The notes below the pieces were generated by a model. That model was not told the DNA's origin. It saw only the letters and a list, made by a program, of their open reading frames with translations, and ran no database searches. Source: an uncultured Campylobacter sp. (GTDB taxonomy: Bacteria > Campylobacterota > Campylobacteria > Campylobacterales > Campylobacteraceae). From it: DNA of 11,501 nucleotides. This document shows, piece after piece, positions 1 to 7,379 of the stretch. How positions within the stretch are numbered: position 1 is the stretch's first letter; each line of letters starts with the position of its first letter. Location of the stretch: contig NZ_CALIJA010000007.1 of assembly GCF_938017615.1 (NCBI RefSeq), positions 1 through 11,501 on the forward strand, in the 5' to 3' direction. The position numbers and the translations under genes are program-made.

Positions 1-132
1 TTGCTTGATTTTATATTTTTAATTTTACTATTTCGGGACTTAAATTTAGTATATTAAAAATCTCACCTTAAGCGATCTTTCTTTGTAAAATTAGATAAAT
101 TCCAGCTTAAGCAGATAAATTTTATCTTTTTA

Positions 133-146
133 TTGACGGACCTCAA
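133..146. promoter_or_regulatory. Crp/Fnr-family operator upstream of norB
   Basis: Perfect palindromic half-sites TTGA-N6-TCAA, the core recognised by FNR/DNR/NNR-type regulators. Its centre (139.5) lies 41.5 bp upstream of position 181, which is where transcription should start given the -10 box at 169-174. That is the classic class II activator position. The palindrome and spacing are seen directly; the identity of the regulator (an oxygen- or NO-responsive Crp/Fnr protein) is inferred from the gene it precedes. Confidence 0.65.
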
Positions 147-168
147 TGCTTATCGAAATTTAAATAGG

Positions 169-174
169 TAAAAT
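169..174 (+). promoter_or_regulatory. -10 box of norB promoter
   Basis: TAAAAT hexamer 30 bp before the norB start codon, giving a predicted start near 181 and a short leader of about 24 nt. There is no recognisable -35 hexamer; the Crp/Fnr palindrome occupies that place, as expected for an activator-dependent promoter. Confidence 0.5.
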
Positions 175-204
175 TCTCTCCTAATTTCAGTTAAAGGAGT
201 GAAA

Positions 205-2442
205 ATGGCAGAATTTAAAAAGCTCTGGATGGCGCTTGTAGCGGTACTCATCGTGGGCTTTAGTTTCTTGGGTTTTTACGGCGGCGAGGTGTATAGGCAG
301 TCTCCGCCGGTGGTAAAATTTACCGATGCTAGCGGAGCTGAGCTAATCAGTACCGAGCGCATTTACCGCGGGCAGGAGGCCTGGCAGAGCATCGGCGGTA
401 TGCAGGTGGGCTCGATTTGGGGTCACGGCGCGTATCAGGCGCCCGATTGGAGCGCAGATTGGCTGCATAAGGAGCTGGTTGCGTTTATGGATATCAAGGC
501 GCAGGAGCGCTTCGGAGCGAAATTTGACGCTTTGAGCGACGAGCAAAAGGCGCAGATCAAGGCGCTTACCAAGGCTGAGTATCGCACCAACACCGTAAAA
601 GACGGCACCGTTAAGTTAAGCGATGATCGCTTGAAGGCTATGGCGGTCGTAAAAGACGAGTACATGGGCGTTTTCGGAAACGATCCGCGCTTTAAAAAGC
701 TTCGCGAGGATTACGCGATGAAGGAAAACACGCTCGCAAACGAGCAACACCGCGCCGAGCTCGTGGATTTCATCTTTTGGACTGCATGGGCGGTTTCTAC
801 GGATCGTCCGAGCGGAGAGGCGACCTATACCAATAACTGGCCGCACGAGCCGCTAATAGACAATGTCCCTACCACGGAAAACGTCGTTTGGACGATCGCA
901 AGCCTCGTTATTTTGCTTACCGGCATCGGTCTTTTAGTGTGGTTTGGAAATTTCTACGGCAAAAAGGACGAGGATTTCGAGGCTCCTGCGAAGCTAAACA
1001 CCGATCCGATCGCCGCTTTAGCGCTTACGCCGTCGCAAAAGGCGCTCGGCAAGTACCTTTTCGTAGCGATTGCATTGTTTGCATTTCAAGCCTTCATCGG
1101 CGGCTTTGTTGCGCACTATACGATCGAGGGTCAGTCCTTTTTCGGGCTGGATATTTCGCAGTATATCCCTTACTCGCTAGCGCGCACCTGGCACGTGCAA
1201 GCGTCCATTTTCTGGATCGCTACGGGCTTTTTGGCGGCGGGATTGTTTCTAGCTCCGATCATCAACGGCGGCAAGGATCCGAAATTTCAAAAGCTCGGCG
1301 TGGACGTGCTTTTCTACGCGCTTCTTTTCTTGGTCGTCGGCAGCTTCGCGGGCGAATACATGGCGATTGCGGGCAAGATGGATCCAAGCAGCAGTTTCTG
1401 GATCGGACATCAAGGATATGAGTATTTAGACCTAGGTAGAATTTGGCAGCTAATACTGTTCGTGGGCCTTGTGATCTGGATGGTGCTCGTGCTACGTGGC
1501 TTTATCGCGGGCTTTAGAGCCGAGGGCGATAAGAATTTATTGGCGATCTTTACCGCTTCGGTTATCGCCGTGGGGCTTTTTTACGGCGCGGGACTATTTT
1601 ACGGACAACGCTCGCCGATCCCTGTAATGGAGTATTGGCGCTGGTGGGTCGTGCACCTTTGGGTCGAGGGATTTTTCGAGGTTTTCGCAACGGCGTCTTT
1701 GGCGTTCGTGTTCGCGTCCTTGGGCTTAGTAAGCAAGAAATTTGCCACCTACACCTCGATTGCTAGCGCGTCGATTTTCCTAATCGGCGGAATTCCTGGT
1801 ACCTTCCACCACCTCTATTTTGCGGGCACCACTACGCCGATAATGGCTGTGGGTGCGAGCTTCTCGGCGCTTGAGGTCGTGCCTTTGGTGCTTTTGGGTT
1901 CGGAAGCGTTTCATTACTACAAGCTTCAATTCGCGCAGGATTGGGCTAAGCGTTTAAAATGGCCGCTTTACTGCTTCATCGCAGTAGCGTTTTGGAATAT
2001 GCTGGGCGCGGGCGTTTTCGGCTTTTTGATCAACCCGCCGCTTGCGCTGTTTTACATCCAGGGCTTAAACACCACCGCAGTGCACGCTCATACGGCGCTA
2101 TTTGGCGTATACGGCTTTTTGGCGCTCGGCTTCGTGTGGCTCGTGGCGCTGTATATTTACAAAGACAAAAACTTTGATGATACGCTGATGAAGATCGGCT
2201 TTTGGGCGCTAAATGCGGGTCTGCTTCTAATGGTGCTAATCTCGCTTCTGCCGGTTGGAATTTTGCAGGCGTTTGCGGCGATCGACGTGGGTATGTGGTA
2301 CGCAAGAAGTGCGGAATTCTTGCAAAAAGATAGCCTCTACGGGCTTCGCTGGGCGCGCATCATCGGCGATACGATCTTTTTGGTTGGAAGCGTGTGCTTC
2401 TTGATTCAAATCGTGCGAATGATATTCTCACGCGCTAAATAG
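205..2442 (+). CDS. norB: Quinol-dependent nitric oxide reductase (qNOR)
   Basis: Reduces 2 NO to N2O with electrons taken directly from the quinol pool, in the cytoplasmic membrane; also called norZ. The 745-residue protein has one N-terminal helix (about 9-28), a periplasmic domain (about 30-225) and then a bundle of hydrophobic helices. The periplasmic domain contains no CxxCH, so it is the haem-free cytochrome-c-like fold that separates qNOR from the two-subunit cNOR. Ligands visible: His330 (WHVQ) and His629 for haem b, His627 (HAH) for haem b3, and His484, His535 and His536 for FeB. Glutamates 488, 492 and 557 have the same spacing from the FeB histidines as Glu211, Glu215 and Glu280 of cNOR, so the site looks complete. 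The ATG at 205 is preferred because AAGGAG (194-199) precedes it; the in-frame GTG at 199 overlaps that ribosome site. The gene stands alone between its promoter and a terminator, with no norC, norQ or norD partner. Likely role: NO detoxification or the NO step of denitrification. Confidence 0.96.
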   Translation: MAEFKKLWMALVAVLIVGFSFLGFYGGEVYRQSPPVVKFTDASGAELISTERIYRGQEAWQSIGGMQVGSIWGHGAYQAPDWSADWLHKELVAFMDIKAQERFGAKFDALSDEQKAQIKALTKAEYRTNTVKDGTVKLSDDRLKAMAVVKDEYMGVFGNDPRFKKLREDYAMKENTLANEQHRAELVDFIFWTAWAVSTDRPSGEATYTNNWPHEPLIDNVPTTENVVWTIASLVILLTGIGLLVWFGNFYGKKDEDFEAPAKLNTDPIAALALTPSQKALGKYLFVAIALFAFQAFIGGFVAHYTIEGQSFFGLDISQYIPYSLARTWHVQASIFWIATGFLAAGLFLAPIINGGKDPKFQKLGVDVLFYALLFLVVGSFAGEYMAIAGKMDPSSSFWIGHQGYEYLDLGRIWQLILFVGLVIWMVLVLRGFIAGFRAEGDKNLLAIFTASVIAVGLFYGAGLFYGQRSPIPVMEYWRWWVVHLWVEGFFEVFATASLAFVFASLGLVSKKFATYTSIASASIFLIGGIPGTFHHLYFAGTTTPIMAVGASFSALEVVPLVLLGSEAFHYYKLQFAQDWAKRLKWPLYCFIAVAFWNMLGAGVFGFLINPPLALFYIQGLNTTAVHAHTALFGVYGFLALGFVWLVALYIYKDKNFDDTLMKIGFWALNAGLLLMVLISLLPVGILQAFAAIDVGMWYARSAEFLQKDSLYGLRWARIIGDTIFLVGSVCFLIQIVRMIFSRAK

Positions 2443-2471
2443 AGCCTTCGCGAGCTCTTATCGCTTGCTTT

Positions 2472-2507
2472 GCCTCGCAGGAATTTTATATTCTTGCGGG
2501 GCTTTTT
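2472..2507 (+). terminator. Intrinsic terminator of norB
   Basis: A 13-bp stem (2472-2484 with 2490-2502, two G-T pairs) closes a 5-nt TTTAT loop and is followed at once by five T. It begins 30 bp after the norB stop codon. This is the clearest Rho-independent terminator in the window. Confidence 0.88.
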
Positions 2508-2672
2508 AAATTTAGCGCACTTCTCGCGAGCTTTTTTCCGCAAAGGGTAGCTGCGCGCGAGTCTTTACCGCAGACGATATCCGCGCGAGCTTTAAGTTTA
2601 GCCGCAAATTGCGCTAAATCTTTAAAATTTTAAAATTTCATCCTCTTAAATTTACCCGAGCCAAATTTTAAA

Positions 2673-2683
2673 TTTGCTACAAT
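2673..2683 (+). promoter_or_regulatory. Extended -10 promoter of the yqeY-like gene
   Basis: TTTGCTACAAT: a TACAAT -10 hexamer (2678-2683) with an upstream TTTGC extension, 33 bp before the ATG. T-rich extensions before the -10 are typical of Campylobacter vegetative promoters, in which the -35 is poorly conserved. Predicted start near 2690. Confidence 0.5.
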
Positions 2684-2716
2684 TACCGCCGAAATTTCAA
2701 TCTAAAGGAGTGAAAA

Positions 2717-3160
2717 ATGGGTGTGCGAGAGCAAATTTTAGAAGACATTAAAACGGCGATGAAGAGCGGCGATCACTTCCGCAGAGACAGCCTGCGGATG
2801 CTTAACGCCGCGCTTAAGCAGGTCGAGGTGGACGAGCGCATCAGCCTTAGCGACGAGCGCGTCTTTAGCATACTTCAAAGCGAGATCAAGCGCCGAAACG
2901 ATTCTGTGCAGCAGTACCGCGCGGGCGGTCGCGACGATCTGGTGCAAAAAGAGCAAGGCGAGATCGAGATCATCGCGTCCTATCTGCCCGCGCAGCTAAG
3001 CGATGCCGAGCTTGCCGCTGCCGTCAGCTCGCTAATCGCGCAGCTCGGCGCTAGCGGCGCAAAGGATATGGGGCGCGTGATGAAAGCCGCCAAGGAAGCG
3101 CTCGGCTCAAGCGTGGACGGCAAGCGGTTGAGCGATGCGGTCAAAGCGGCACTGAAGTAG
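2717..3160 (+). CDS. yqeY: GatB/YqeY domain-containing protein
   Basis: A 147-residue cytosolic protein with the whole YqeY fold: helical N-terminal part (1-80) with a RDSLRMLNAALKQVEVDER segment (residues 23-41), the YLPAQLS motif near residue 89, and the C-terminal GatB/YqeY-like helices with KDMGRVMKAAKEAL near 116. YqeY proteins resemble the tail domain of the GatB subunit of tRNA-dependent amidotransferase and are thought to contact tRNA, but their physiological role is not settled. Length is usual for the family. The ATG is preceded by AAAGGAG at 2704-2710 with ideal spacing. It has its own promoter-like box and is separated by over 270 bp from norB and by 133 bp from the next gene, so it is probably monocistronic or loosely linked to the lipoprotein gene. 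Confidence 0.92.
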   Translation: MGVREQILEDIKTAMKSGDHFRRDSLRMLNAALKQVEVDERISLSDERVFSILQSEIKRRNDSVQQYRAGGRDDLVQKEQGEIEIIASYLPAQLSDAELAAAVSSLIAQLGASGAKDMGRVMKAAKEALGSSVDGKRLSDAVKAALK

Positions 3161-3212
3161 CCTGCGTTTGGGGCTAAATTTAAGTTCGGTTGCGGCTAAA
3201 TTGTATCGGCGC

Positions 3213-3236
3213 AAAATTTCGCTGCTGAAATTTTTT
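3213..3236 (+). terminator. Weak terminator-like hairpin after yqeY
   Basis: AAAATTTC and GAAATTTT form an 8-bp stem around a GCTGCT loop, and the right arm runs into two more T (six T in all at 3231-3236). The stem is AT-rich and therefore weak. AAATTT words are very common in these spacers, so the match may be fortuitous. Confidence 0.3.
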
Positions 3237-3293
3237 GAGATAGAGCTTGGGCTGCGGAATTCATACGCTAATTTAAAATTTTAAAGGATCATC

Positions 3294-3911
3294 ATGAAAA
3301 AATTTATCGCGGTTTTACTAGCCGTCCTGCTTGTGGGATGCCAGTGCAAACAAAACGTAGTGCCTGGGGCGAACGAAACGCCCGAAAAGATCACGGCATT
3401 TTTCATAAACGATGGCAAGGAATACATCGTAGGCGAGAAGCTCAGCTATGTGCTGACGGACGGCTCGTCGCTTAAGAATATCTCGGAATTTTACGATGGC
3501 GGATACGCCAAAGGGCTTAAGCGCGAGTTTGTACAGATCGAAGTGACGGATGCGAAAAACGGCGAGGCGCGCGGTAGCTTCAGTGCTTTTTTAAACTCTG
3601 CCGCAGGAGCAGACGTCGCCAAAATCAAAGCTCTGGCGGATCGCATAGAAATCGATGAGAAAAAGGGCGAGATAGAAGCGATTTTCTACTTCGATGCGCG
3701 CGTCGTACAGATCAAAAATCTTAGCGAAATAATGAAGCCAAGCGATAGGCTGCGCTCTCCGATACCCGCTCACATCGAGGTTAGGCCTGAACGCTGCGAG
3801 AGTAGCGCTCTATCGGATGTGATAAGAGGCATCGTAGCTATACCGGTGGTAATCGTGGGAGCGGTACTTTTTCTGCCCGTGGTGATGATGCAGGAATATA
3901 GCCCTCGATAA
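3294..3911 (+). CDS. Putative lipoprotein of unknown function
   Basis: A 205-residue protein that I do not recognise. It starts with a type II signal peptide: charged MKK, a hydrophobic stretch, and the lipobox LVGC with Cys16 as the lipidated residue. Gln follows the cysteine, which in other Gram-negatives favours export to the outer membrane. Residues 30-170 look like a soluble, mixed alpha/beta domain with many charged residues. A second hydrophobic stretch at about 178-198 (IVAIPVVIVGAVLFLPVVMM) lies near the C terminus, so the protein may be held in a membrane at both ends, which is unusual for a lipoprotein. Two further cysteines (18 and 168) are present. Start ATG is supported by AAAGGA at 3283-3288. 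The gene precedes a two-helix membrane protein by 52 bp on the same strand, so the two may be cotranscribed. Confidence 0.78.
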   Translation: MKKFIAVLLAVLLVGCQCKQNVVPGANETPEKITAFFINDGKEYIVGEKLSYVLTDGSSLKNISEFYDGGYAKGLKREFVQIEVTDAKNGEARGSFSAFLNSAAGADVAKIKALADRIEIDEKKGEIEAIFYFDARVVQIKNLSEIMKPSDRLRSPIPAHIEVRPERCESSALSDVIRGIVAIPVVIVGAVLFLPVVMMQEYSPR

Positions 3912-3963
3912 TAAAAGCCGTGAAATTCCGTATCTTGCAGCGAAACTTACAATGTAATGATCG

Positions 3964-4599
3964 ATGAAGCTCGGCGAAATTTGGTATAACTTAGATCGCA
4001 AGTTCGATCTATTTATGATCGCATTTTATTTGGCGGCGATGTGGTACGGATTTCTTTTTAGCTTGAATCCTAAAAGCTTAGATGATCTGAAAATCGCAAA
4101 TGGAATAATCATGGATGTCAGAAGCGATGATGGGCGCGAATATATGCAGATTTTTACGGATGAGCGCAAATTTATCAAAGTCTTTTTAAATGGCGATACG
4201 GATAACTTAACCTCTTTTTATAAAAATAAAATTTTGCTCAATGCAGCAATTGCTGAAGCTAATTTCAAGCGGTCAGGAGCGGACGAGTGGCAAGGCGTAA
4301 ATATCAAGCCTTCTATCTCGCTAATCGCATACGAATGGCTGGAAGGCAAGCGAGTTAAAGCTTGGTATCAAAGCCGTCCGTTTCCGTTTCAGGGTCGCGG
4401 CACGGCATATCAGGTCTTATTTTTGGATTATAATGCGAGCGTCGATCCGCCGCAGCGTGAGTATCTGATGAAATTCAGATATGACAAATACGCTACGACG
4501 GATGATAAATTTACAGCTACGATATTTGGAGCTTTGACGCTCATTTTTCTTGCGATAATGGCGGGCAAATTTTATCAAGCATGGCGCCAACTGCAATAA
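3964..4599 (+). CDS. Hypothetical two-helix membrane protein
   Basis: A 211-residue protein of unrecognised family. Two membrane helices are visible: about 14-33 (FDLFMIAFYLAAMWYGFLFS) and about 184-202 (ATIFGALTLIFLAIMAG). Between them is a domain of roughly 150 residues with alternating hydrophobic and charged stretches, suggesting beta structure, which would face the periplasm if both termini are cytoplasmic. The layout recalls TM-soluble domain-TM families such as DUF3592, but I see no decisive motif. The ATG at 3964 is the first possible start after an in-frame TGA (3958-3960); the next Met (residue 18) would cut into the first helix. There is no good ribosome site, so translation may be weak or depend on the upstream gene. 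Reading frame and codon use look genuine. Confidence 0.7.
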   Translation: MKLGEIWYNLDRKFDLFMIAFYLAAMWYGFLFSLNPKSLDDLKIANGIIMDVRSDDGREYMQIFTDERKFIKVFLNGDTDNLTSFYKNKILLNAAIAEANFKRSGADEWQGVNIKPSISLIAYEWLEGKRVKAWYQSRPFPFQGRGTAYQVLFLDYNASVDPPQREYLMKFRYDKYATTDDKFTATIFGALTLIFLAIMAGKFYQAWRQLQ

Positions 4600-4979
4600 A
4601 CATTGCGCCGCGAAATTTTAAGTAGCATCGGATAACCTGAAAACACGGCGCGCAGTATCGATACGAAGCATTTTAAAAGGCGCTAGGCTTGCGGCGTGCA
4701 TTTCATTGCGGATAGCGGCGGCGCAAGCAGGATAAATTTGCAGTGTTAAATTTGAAGCGCTATTAAAATACAGATCTTAGTAGGGTTTAAAATTTTGATA
4801 AGTAGTGCGCGTCCTGCTTTAAAATTTTGAGGCTCCGGCTGCGCCGGCAAGTGCAAAATTCTAAATTTTAAACTGCATAAAATTTTAAAATTTAAACTGC
4901 GCGAGATTTCAAAATTTCAAAATTTCAAATCTCGCGCTCGTTTAGCAGTATCCATAAATTTTAAGCGCCAAATGGGAGC
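4600..4979. other. Intergenic region between convergent genes
   Basis: No gene is supported in this spacer, which separates the plus-strand membrane-protein gene from the end of the minus-strand AsmA gene. It holds many AAATTT/AAAATTTT words, two copies of a TTTAAACTGC-like word (ending 4876 and 4900), and a small GC hairpin CCGGC-TGC-GCCGG at 4835-4847. That hairpin sits inside outer arms AATTTTG (4823-4829) and CAAAATT (4854-4860). The nested structure could end transcription from either side, but has no clear T tract. Confidence 0.5.
4899..4937 (-). terminator. Hairpin that may end AsmA-gene transcripts
   Basis: Perfect 11-bp inverted repeat GCGCGAGATTT / AAATCTCGCGC with a 17-nt loop. 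On the minus strand it is followed by AGTTTAAATTTT, a broken T tract, about 50 bp after the AsmA stop codon. Three tandem copies of ATTTCAAA (4906-4929) fill the inner part of the element. Terminator function is inferred from position; the T tract is imperfect. Confidence 0.45.
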
Positions 4980-5002
4980 AAATGGGCTAAAATAGCCCAT
5001 TT
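4980..5002 (-). terminator. Stem-loop over the AsmA stop codon
   Basis: AAATGGGCTA-AAA-TAGCCCATTT: a perfect 10-bp stem with a 3-nt loop that includes the last codons and the TAG stop of the minus-strand gene. On the minus strand the 3' arm ends in ATTT and is followed by GCTCCC, so there is little T tract. It could protect the 3' end of the mRNA or help termination, and it may simply reflect the coding sequence. Confidence 0.35.
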
Positions 5003-7233
5003 ATCAGCCCCTTAATCGCGTCAGATTTTTCCTTTTTCGCGTCGTTTTTGCTGCTGTTATCGTCCTTTTTCACGCCGAAAAGTTTGTCGATACCCTTGCC
5101 GATCTGCTTGTCGAGCTTGCCCTTTAGATAGTCCGATCGCACGTCGTATTTCGGCTCTTTGATCGTGCCGGTGATGTTTATCTCAAGATCGGTCTTTTCG
5201 ATATTTGCCTTAACCGGCACCGAAATCGCGCCCGTTTTGCTATCCAGCGTGCCGCCGGTGACGTTTAGCTTGCTTTTTTGCGCGCTCATATCGGCGTTGA
5301 AATTTATCAAATTTTGCTTGATCGTGCCGTTTACTTTGGCGTCGTTATAGACCTCGCCGCCCAGATCGCGGCCTAAAATTTTGCCGATTTTATCGATCAG
5401 TCCGCCGCTAGGAAGGCGGCCGTTGTTGATGATCGCGTCGAATTTTCCGCTGTGCGAGCTCGTGTTATACGTAAGATTTGCGTTGCCCGTGCCGTCGTAG
5501 ACGTGATCGATATTTAAAAGCGTCGTAAGCTCTTTGACGATGAAATTTTGGATTTTAAAGTTTGCCTCATCGCCCGCGATCTGTCCGTTCAGCTCGCCGC
5601 CCGCAACCTTGGAATTTACGGTCGCAAACAGGCTCTTGCCGTCGTGCGAAAGCTCGCCCGTCGCGGCAATTTTGCCGTTTAGTCTGCGATTTAAGAAAAA
5701 TTCTAGTCTCTGCAGGCTCGGGATCAGCAGCGCGTAGTTTGCTTTAAGCGCTTTGTTTTTAAGCTCATAAGTGCCGTTTAAGCTCTGAAGCTGCGCCAGA
5801 TCGGAGTTTGCGCTTACGCTAAAGGTCGCGACTGAGTTTTTGATATTTGTCTGCGCCTGCGCGTCCGCTTTTAGATCATTCGGGAAGTTCTTGCCCGTCG
5901 CGCCGTCTAAAAATTTCTTAAAAATCACGCCGTTAGCAAGCGAAATTTGCGCCGTGCCGTTGATGCCGTCTTTTAAGTTTAACTTCGCATCGCCGTTTAT
6001 CGTGCCCTCTCCGATCGCACTGCCGTAAAACAGAGCTGAAAGCACTGCCAGATTTAGATTGCTCGCCTTAAGTTTTAGGTCGCTTAAATTTCCGCTCGCA
6101 TTCAGGTTGCCGCCCATCGCGTTTAGATTTAAGCTTAGATTTTTAAGCTCATTTTGCGCTAAAGCCGCGCTAAGCTCGCCGTTTGCCTTGCCTTGCAGCT
6201 TCACTCCCAGGACGTTTTGCAGCGCGGCTAGATCGTTTGCGTTTAGCTTCGCGGACAGTTCGCCGTTTTTGTTTTTCAGGTCAAATTTGGCCTCCGCATC
6301 CGCTTTAAGCGCGTCTTTAAACGCCGAAATTTGCGAGTTTGAAAGCTCAAGCGTAGAAAAATCGGTCTTTAAATTTCCGTTTGCTTTAACGTCGCCAGAA
6401 ATTTTGCGCCCAAACAGGCTCTCGAGCTTCGCTAGATCCGGTAAATTTAGATTAAAATCGGAATTTAAAGTTTTGCTTTTCAGATCAAATTCCGATTTTT
6501 CGGCGCTGATCTTGCCCAGCGTCGAATCGATCTTGCTTGCTGCTCGCAGGACGTCATTTTGCGCCGTGATGTCCGAGTTTAGCGTGATCTGCACGCCCTT
6601 TGGGATGGAGATATTCATATCTTTAAACGCAGATTCGTTTAGGATCAAATTTGAACTCTTGATGCTTGCGTTGCCCTCTGCGCCGCCGCTGCTAGCCTTG
6701 ATGTCCGAGAGCACGTCGATATTTCCTTTTGCGTAGATCGGCAGCGAAGCCACGGCAAGGGCTTTTTCGACGTTTAGAGCTTTAGCGTCGATTTGCAGAT
6801 CAAGCGGTTTGAGGTCTTTTAAATTTGCTAAAAATTTTACGTTGCTATCAAAAATCCGCCCGCTGCCGTTGATGCCGAATTTGTCAAGATCGCCTAAAAT
6901 TTGACCCTTAAGGCTCAGCCCTTCGTCCATTTTTATGCCGAGTTTGGCTAGATCGTGCGCGTTTGCGTCGTAGCTAAGATCGAAGGAGCGCGCAAAAAGC
7001 GAGTATTTGCCCTTTACGTTTACGCTCACAGCATCATTTACGTTGGCGCTGATGTCCAAATCGCCGAAATTTAGATCGAATTTATCGAGCTTCACGTCAA
7101 GGCCGCTTTTTTCTTTGATCAAATTTTCTATGTAAGGCTTGGTAAGATTGTTGCCAAAATCGCTGAAAAATAGGCAGCCCGCGCCTACGATAAGCAGGAT
7201 TAAAATTCCTGCGATTATGCCGAAAATTTTCAT
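4987..7233 (-). CDS. AsmA-family membrane-anchored periplasmic protein
   Basis: A 748-residue protein with one N-terminal membrane helix (about 4-23) followed by a very long stretch of alternating hydrophobic/polar residues rich in Asn, Leu, Lys, Gly and Ala. This is the composition of the AsmA/TamB superfamily, whose members form extended beta-grooves that carry lipids between the membranes or help outer-membrane assembly. AsmA-like C-terminal features lie at about 565-700, with VKELTTLLNIDHVYDGTGNA and the ITGTIKEPKYDV end motif. Related modules start near residues 264, 335, 395 and 503, each with a short L..L..LFGRKISG-like stretch. A Lys/Asp-rich tail (about 716-740) follows. The ATG is preceded by AAGGGGA (7244-7238). 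The gene is divergent from groES and shares its regulatory spacer. Family assignment is fairly firm; substrate and exact member are not known. Confidence 0.82.
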   Translation of the reverse strand: MKIFGIIAGILILLIVGAGCLFFSDFGNNLTKPYIENLIKEKSGLDVKLDKFDLNFGDLDISANVNDAVSVNVKGKYSLFARSFDLSYDANAHDLAKLGIKMDEGLSLKGQILGDLDKFGINGSGRIFDSNVKFLANLKDLKPLDLQIDAKALNVEKALAVASLPIYAKGNIDVLSDIKASSGGAEGNASIKSSNLILNESAFKDMNISIPKGVQITLNSDITAQNDVLRAASKIDSTLGKISAEKSEFDLKSKTLNSDFNLNLPDLAKLESLFGRKISGDVKANGNLKTDFSTLELSNSQISAFKDALKADAEAKFDLKNKNGELSAKLNANDLAALQNVLGVKLQGKANGELSAALAQNELKNLSLNLNAMGGNLNASGNLSDLKLKASNLNLAVLSALFYGSAIGEGTINGDAKLNLKDGINGTAQISLANGVIFKKFLDGATGKNFPNDLKADAQAQTNIKNSVATFSVSANSDLAQLQSLNGTYELKNKALKANYALLIPSLQRLEFFLNRRLNGKIAATGELSHDGKSLFATVNSKVAGGELNGQIAGDEANFKIQNFIVKELTTLLNIDHVYDGTGNANLTYNTSSHSGKFDAIINNGRLPSGGLIDKIGKILGRDLGGEVYNDAKVNGTIKQNLINFNADMSAQKSKLNVTGGTLDSKTGAISVPVKANIEKTDLEINITGTIKEPKYDVRSDYLKGKLDKQIGKGIDKLFGVKKDDNSSKNDAKKEKSDAIKGLINGLF

Positions 7234-7265
7234 TTCGTCCCCTTAAAAATTTAAAATTTGAGGGT

Positions 7266-7294
7266 ATTATAGCCCTTAAAATTTAACGTTTGAA
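7266..7294 (-). promoter_or_regulatory. Promoter of the AsmA-family gene
   Basis: On the minus strand, TTCAAA (7294-7289), a 17-bp spacer and a perfect TATAAT (7271-7266), with a predicted start near 7259 and a leader of about 25 nt. GGGC and ACCC flank the -10 as a small inverted repeat (GGG-CTATAATA-CCC), which may be chance. Confidence 0.6.
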
Positions 7295-7303
7295 ATCTCA
7301 ATA

Positions 7304-7324
7304 CTTGAGTTTAAATCACTAAAG
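7304..7324. promoter_or_regulatory. HAIR-like operator (HspR site)
   Basis: CTTGAGT-N7-ACTAAAG matches the HspR-associated inverted repeat CTTGAGT-N7-ACTCAAG at 13 of 14 fixed positions with the correct spacer. HspR is the MerR-type heat-shock repressor of Campylobacter and Helicobacter. The site lies about 60-80 bp upstream of the predicted groES start and just upstream of the -35 of the divergent AsmA promoter. The sequence match is seen; binding is inferred. Confidence 0.65.
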
Positions 7325-7349
7325 TTTTATAAAAATTTTTCATAAACTA

Positions 7350-7378
7350 TTGACAAGAATATAAATTTTGCATATAAT
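7350..7378 (+). promoter_or_regulatory. Sigma-70 promoter of groES-groEL
   Basis: TTGACA (7350-7355), a 17-bp spacer and TATAAT (7373-7378): consensus in both hexamers and spacing, with a T-rich ATTTTGCA extension before the -10. Predicted start near 7385, inside the CIRCE element, leaving a leader of about 56 nt before groES. Confidence 0.93.
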
Positions 7379-7379
7379 C

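Noticed and set aside
888..1421. A 177-codon open frame within norB
   Set aside because: It lies in another frame inside an intact qNOR gene; its product is rich in Arg/Ser without any domain, and it has no ribosome site.
6059..6736. A 225-codon open frame opposite the AsmA-family gene
   Set aside because: It is antisense to a repetitive coding sequence whose own frame is well supported. Its Phe/Ser/Leu/Ala-rich product mirrors the Lys/Asn/Leu/Ala codons of the real gene.
7174..7233. Lipobox in the AsmA-family protein at Cys20 (VGAGC)
   Set aside because: The -3 residue is Gly instead of Leu/Val/Ile, and the hydrophobic stretch continues past the cysteine, so a membrane anchor fits better.
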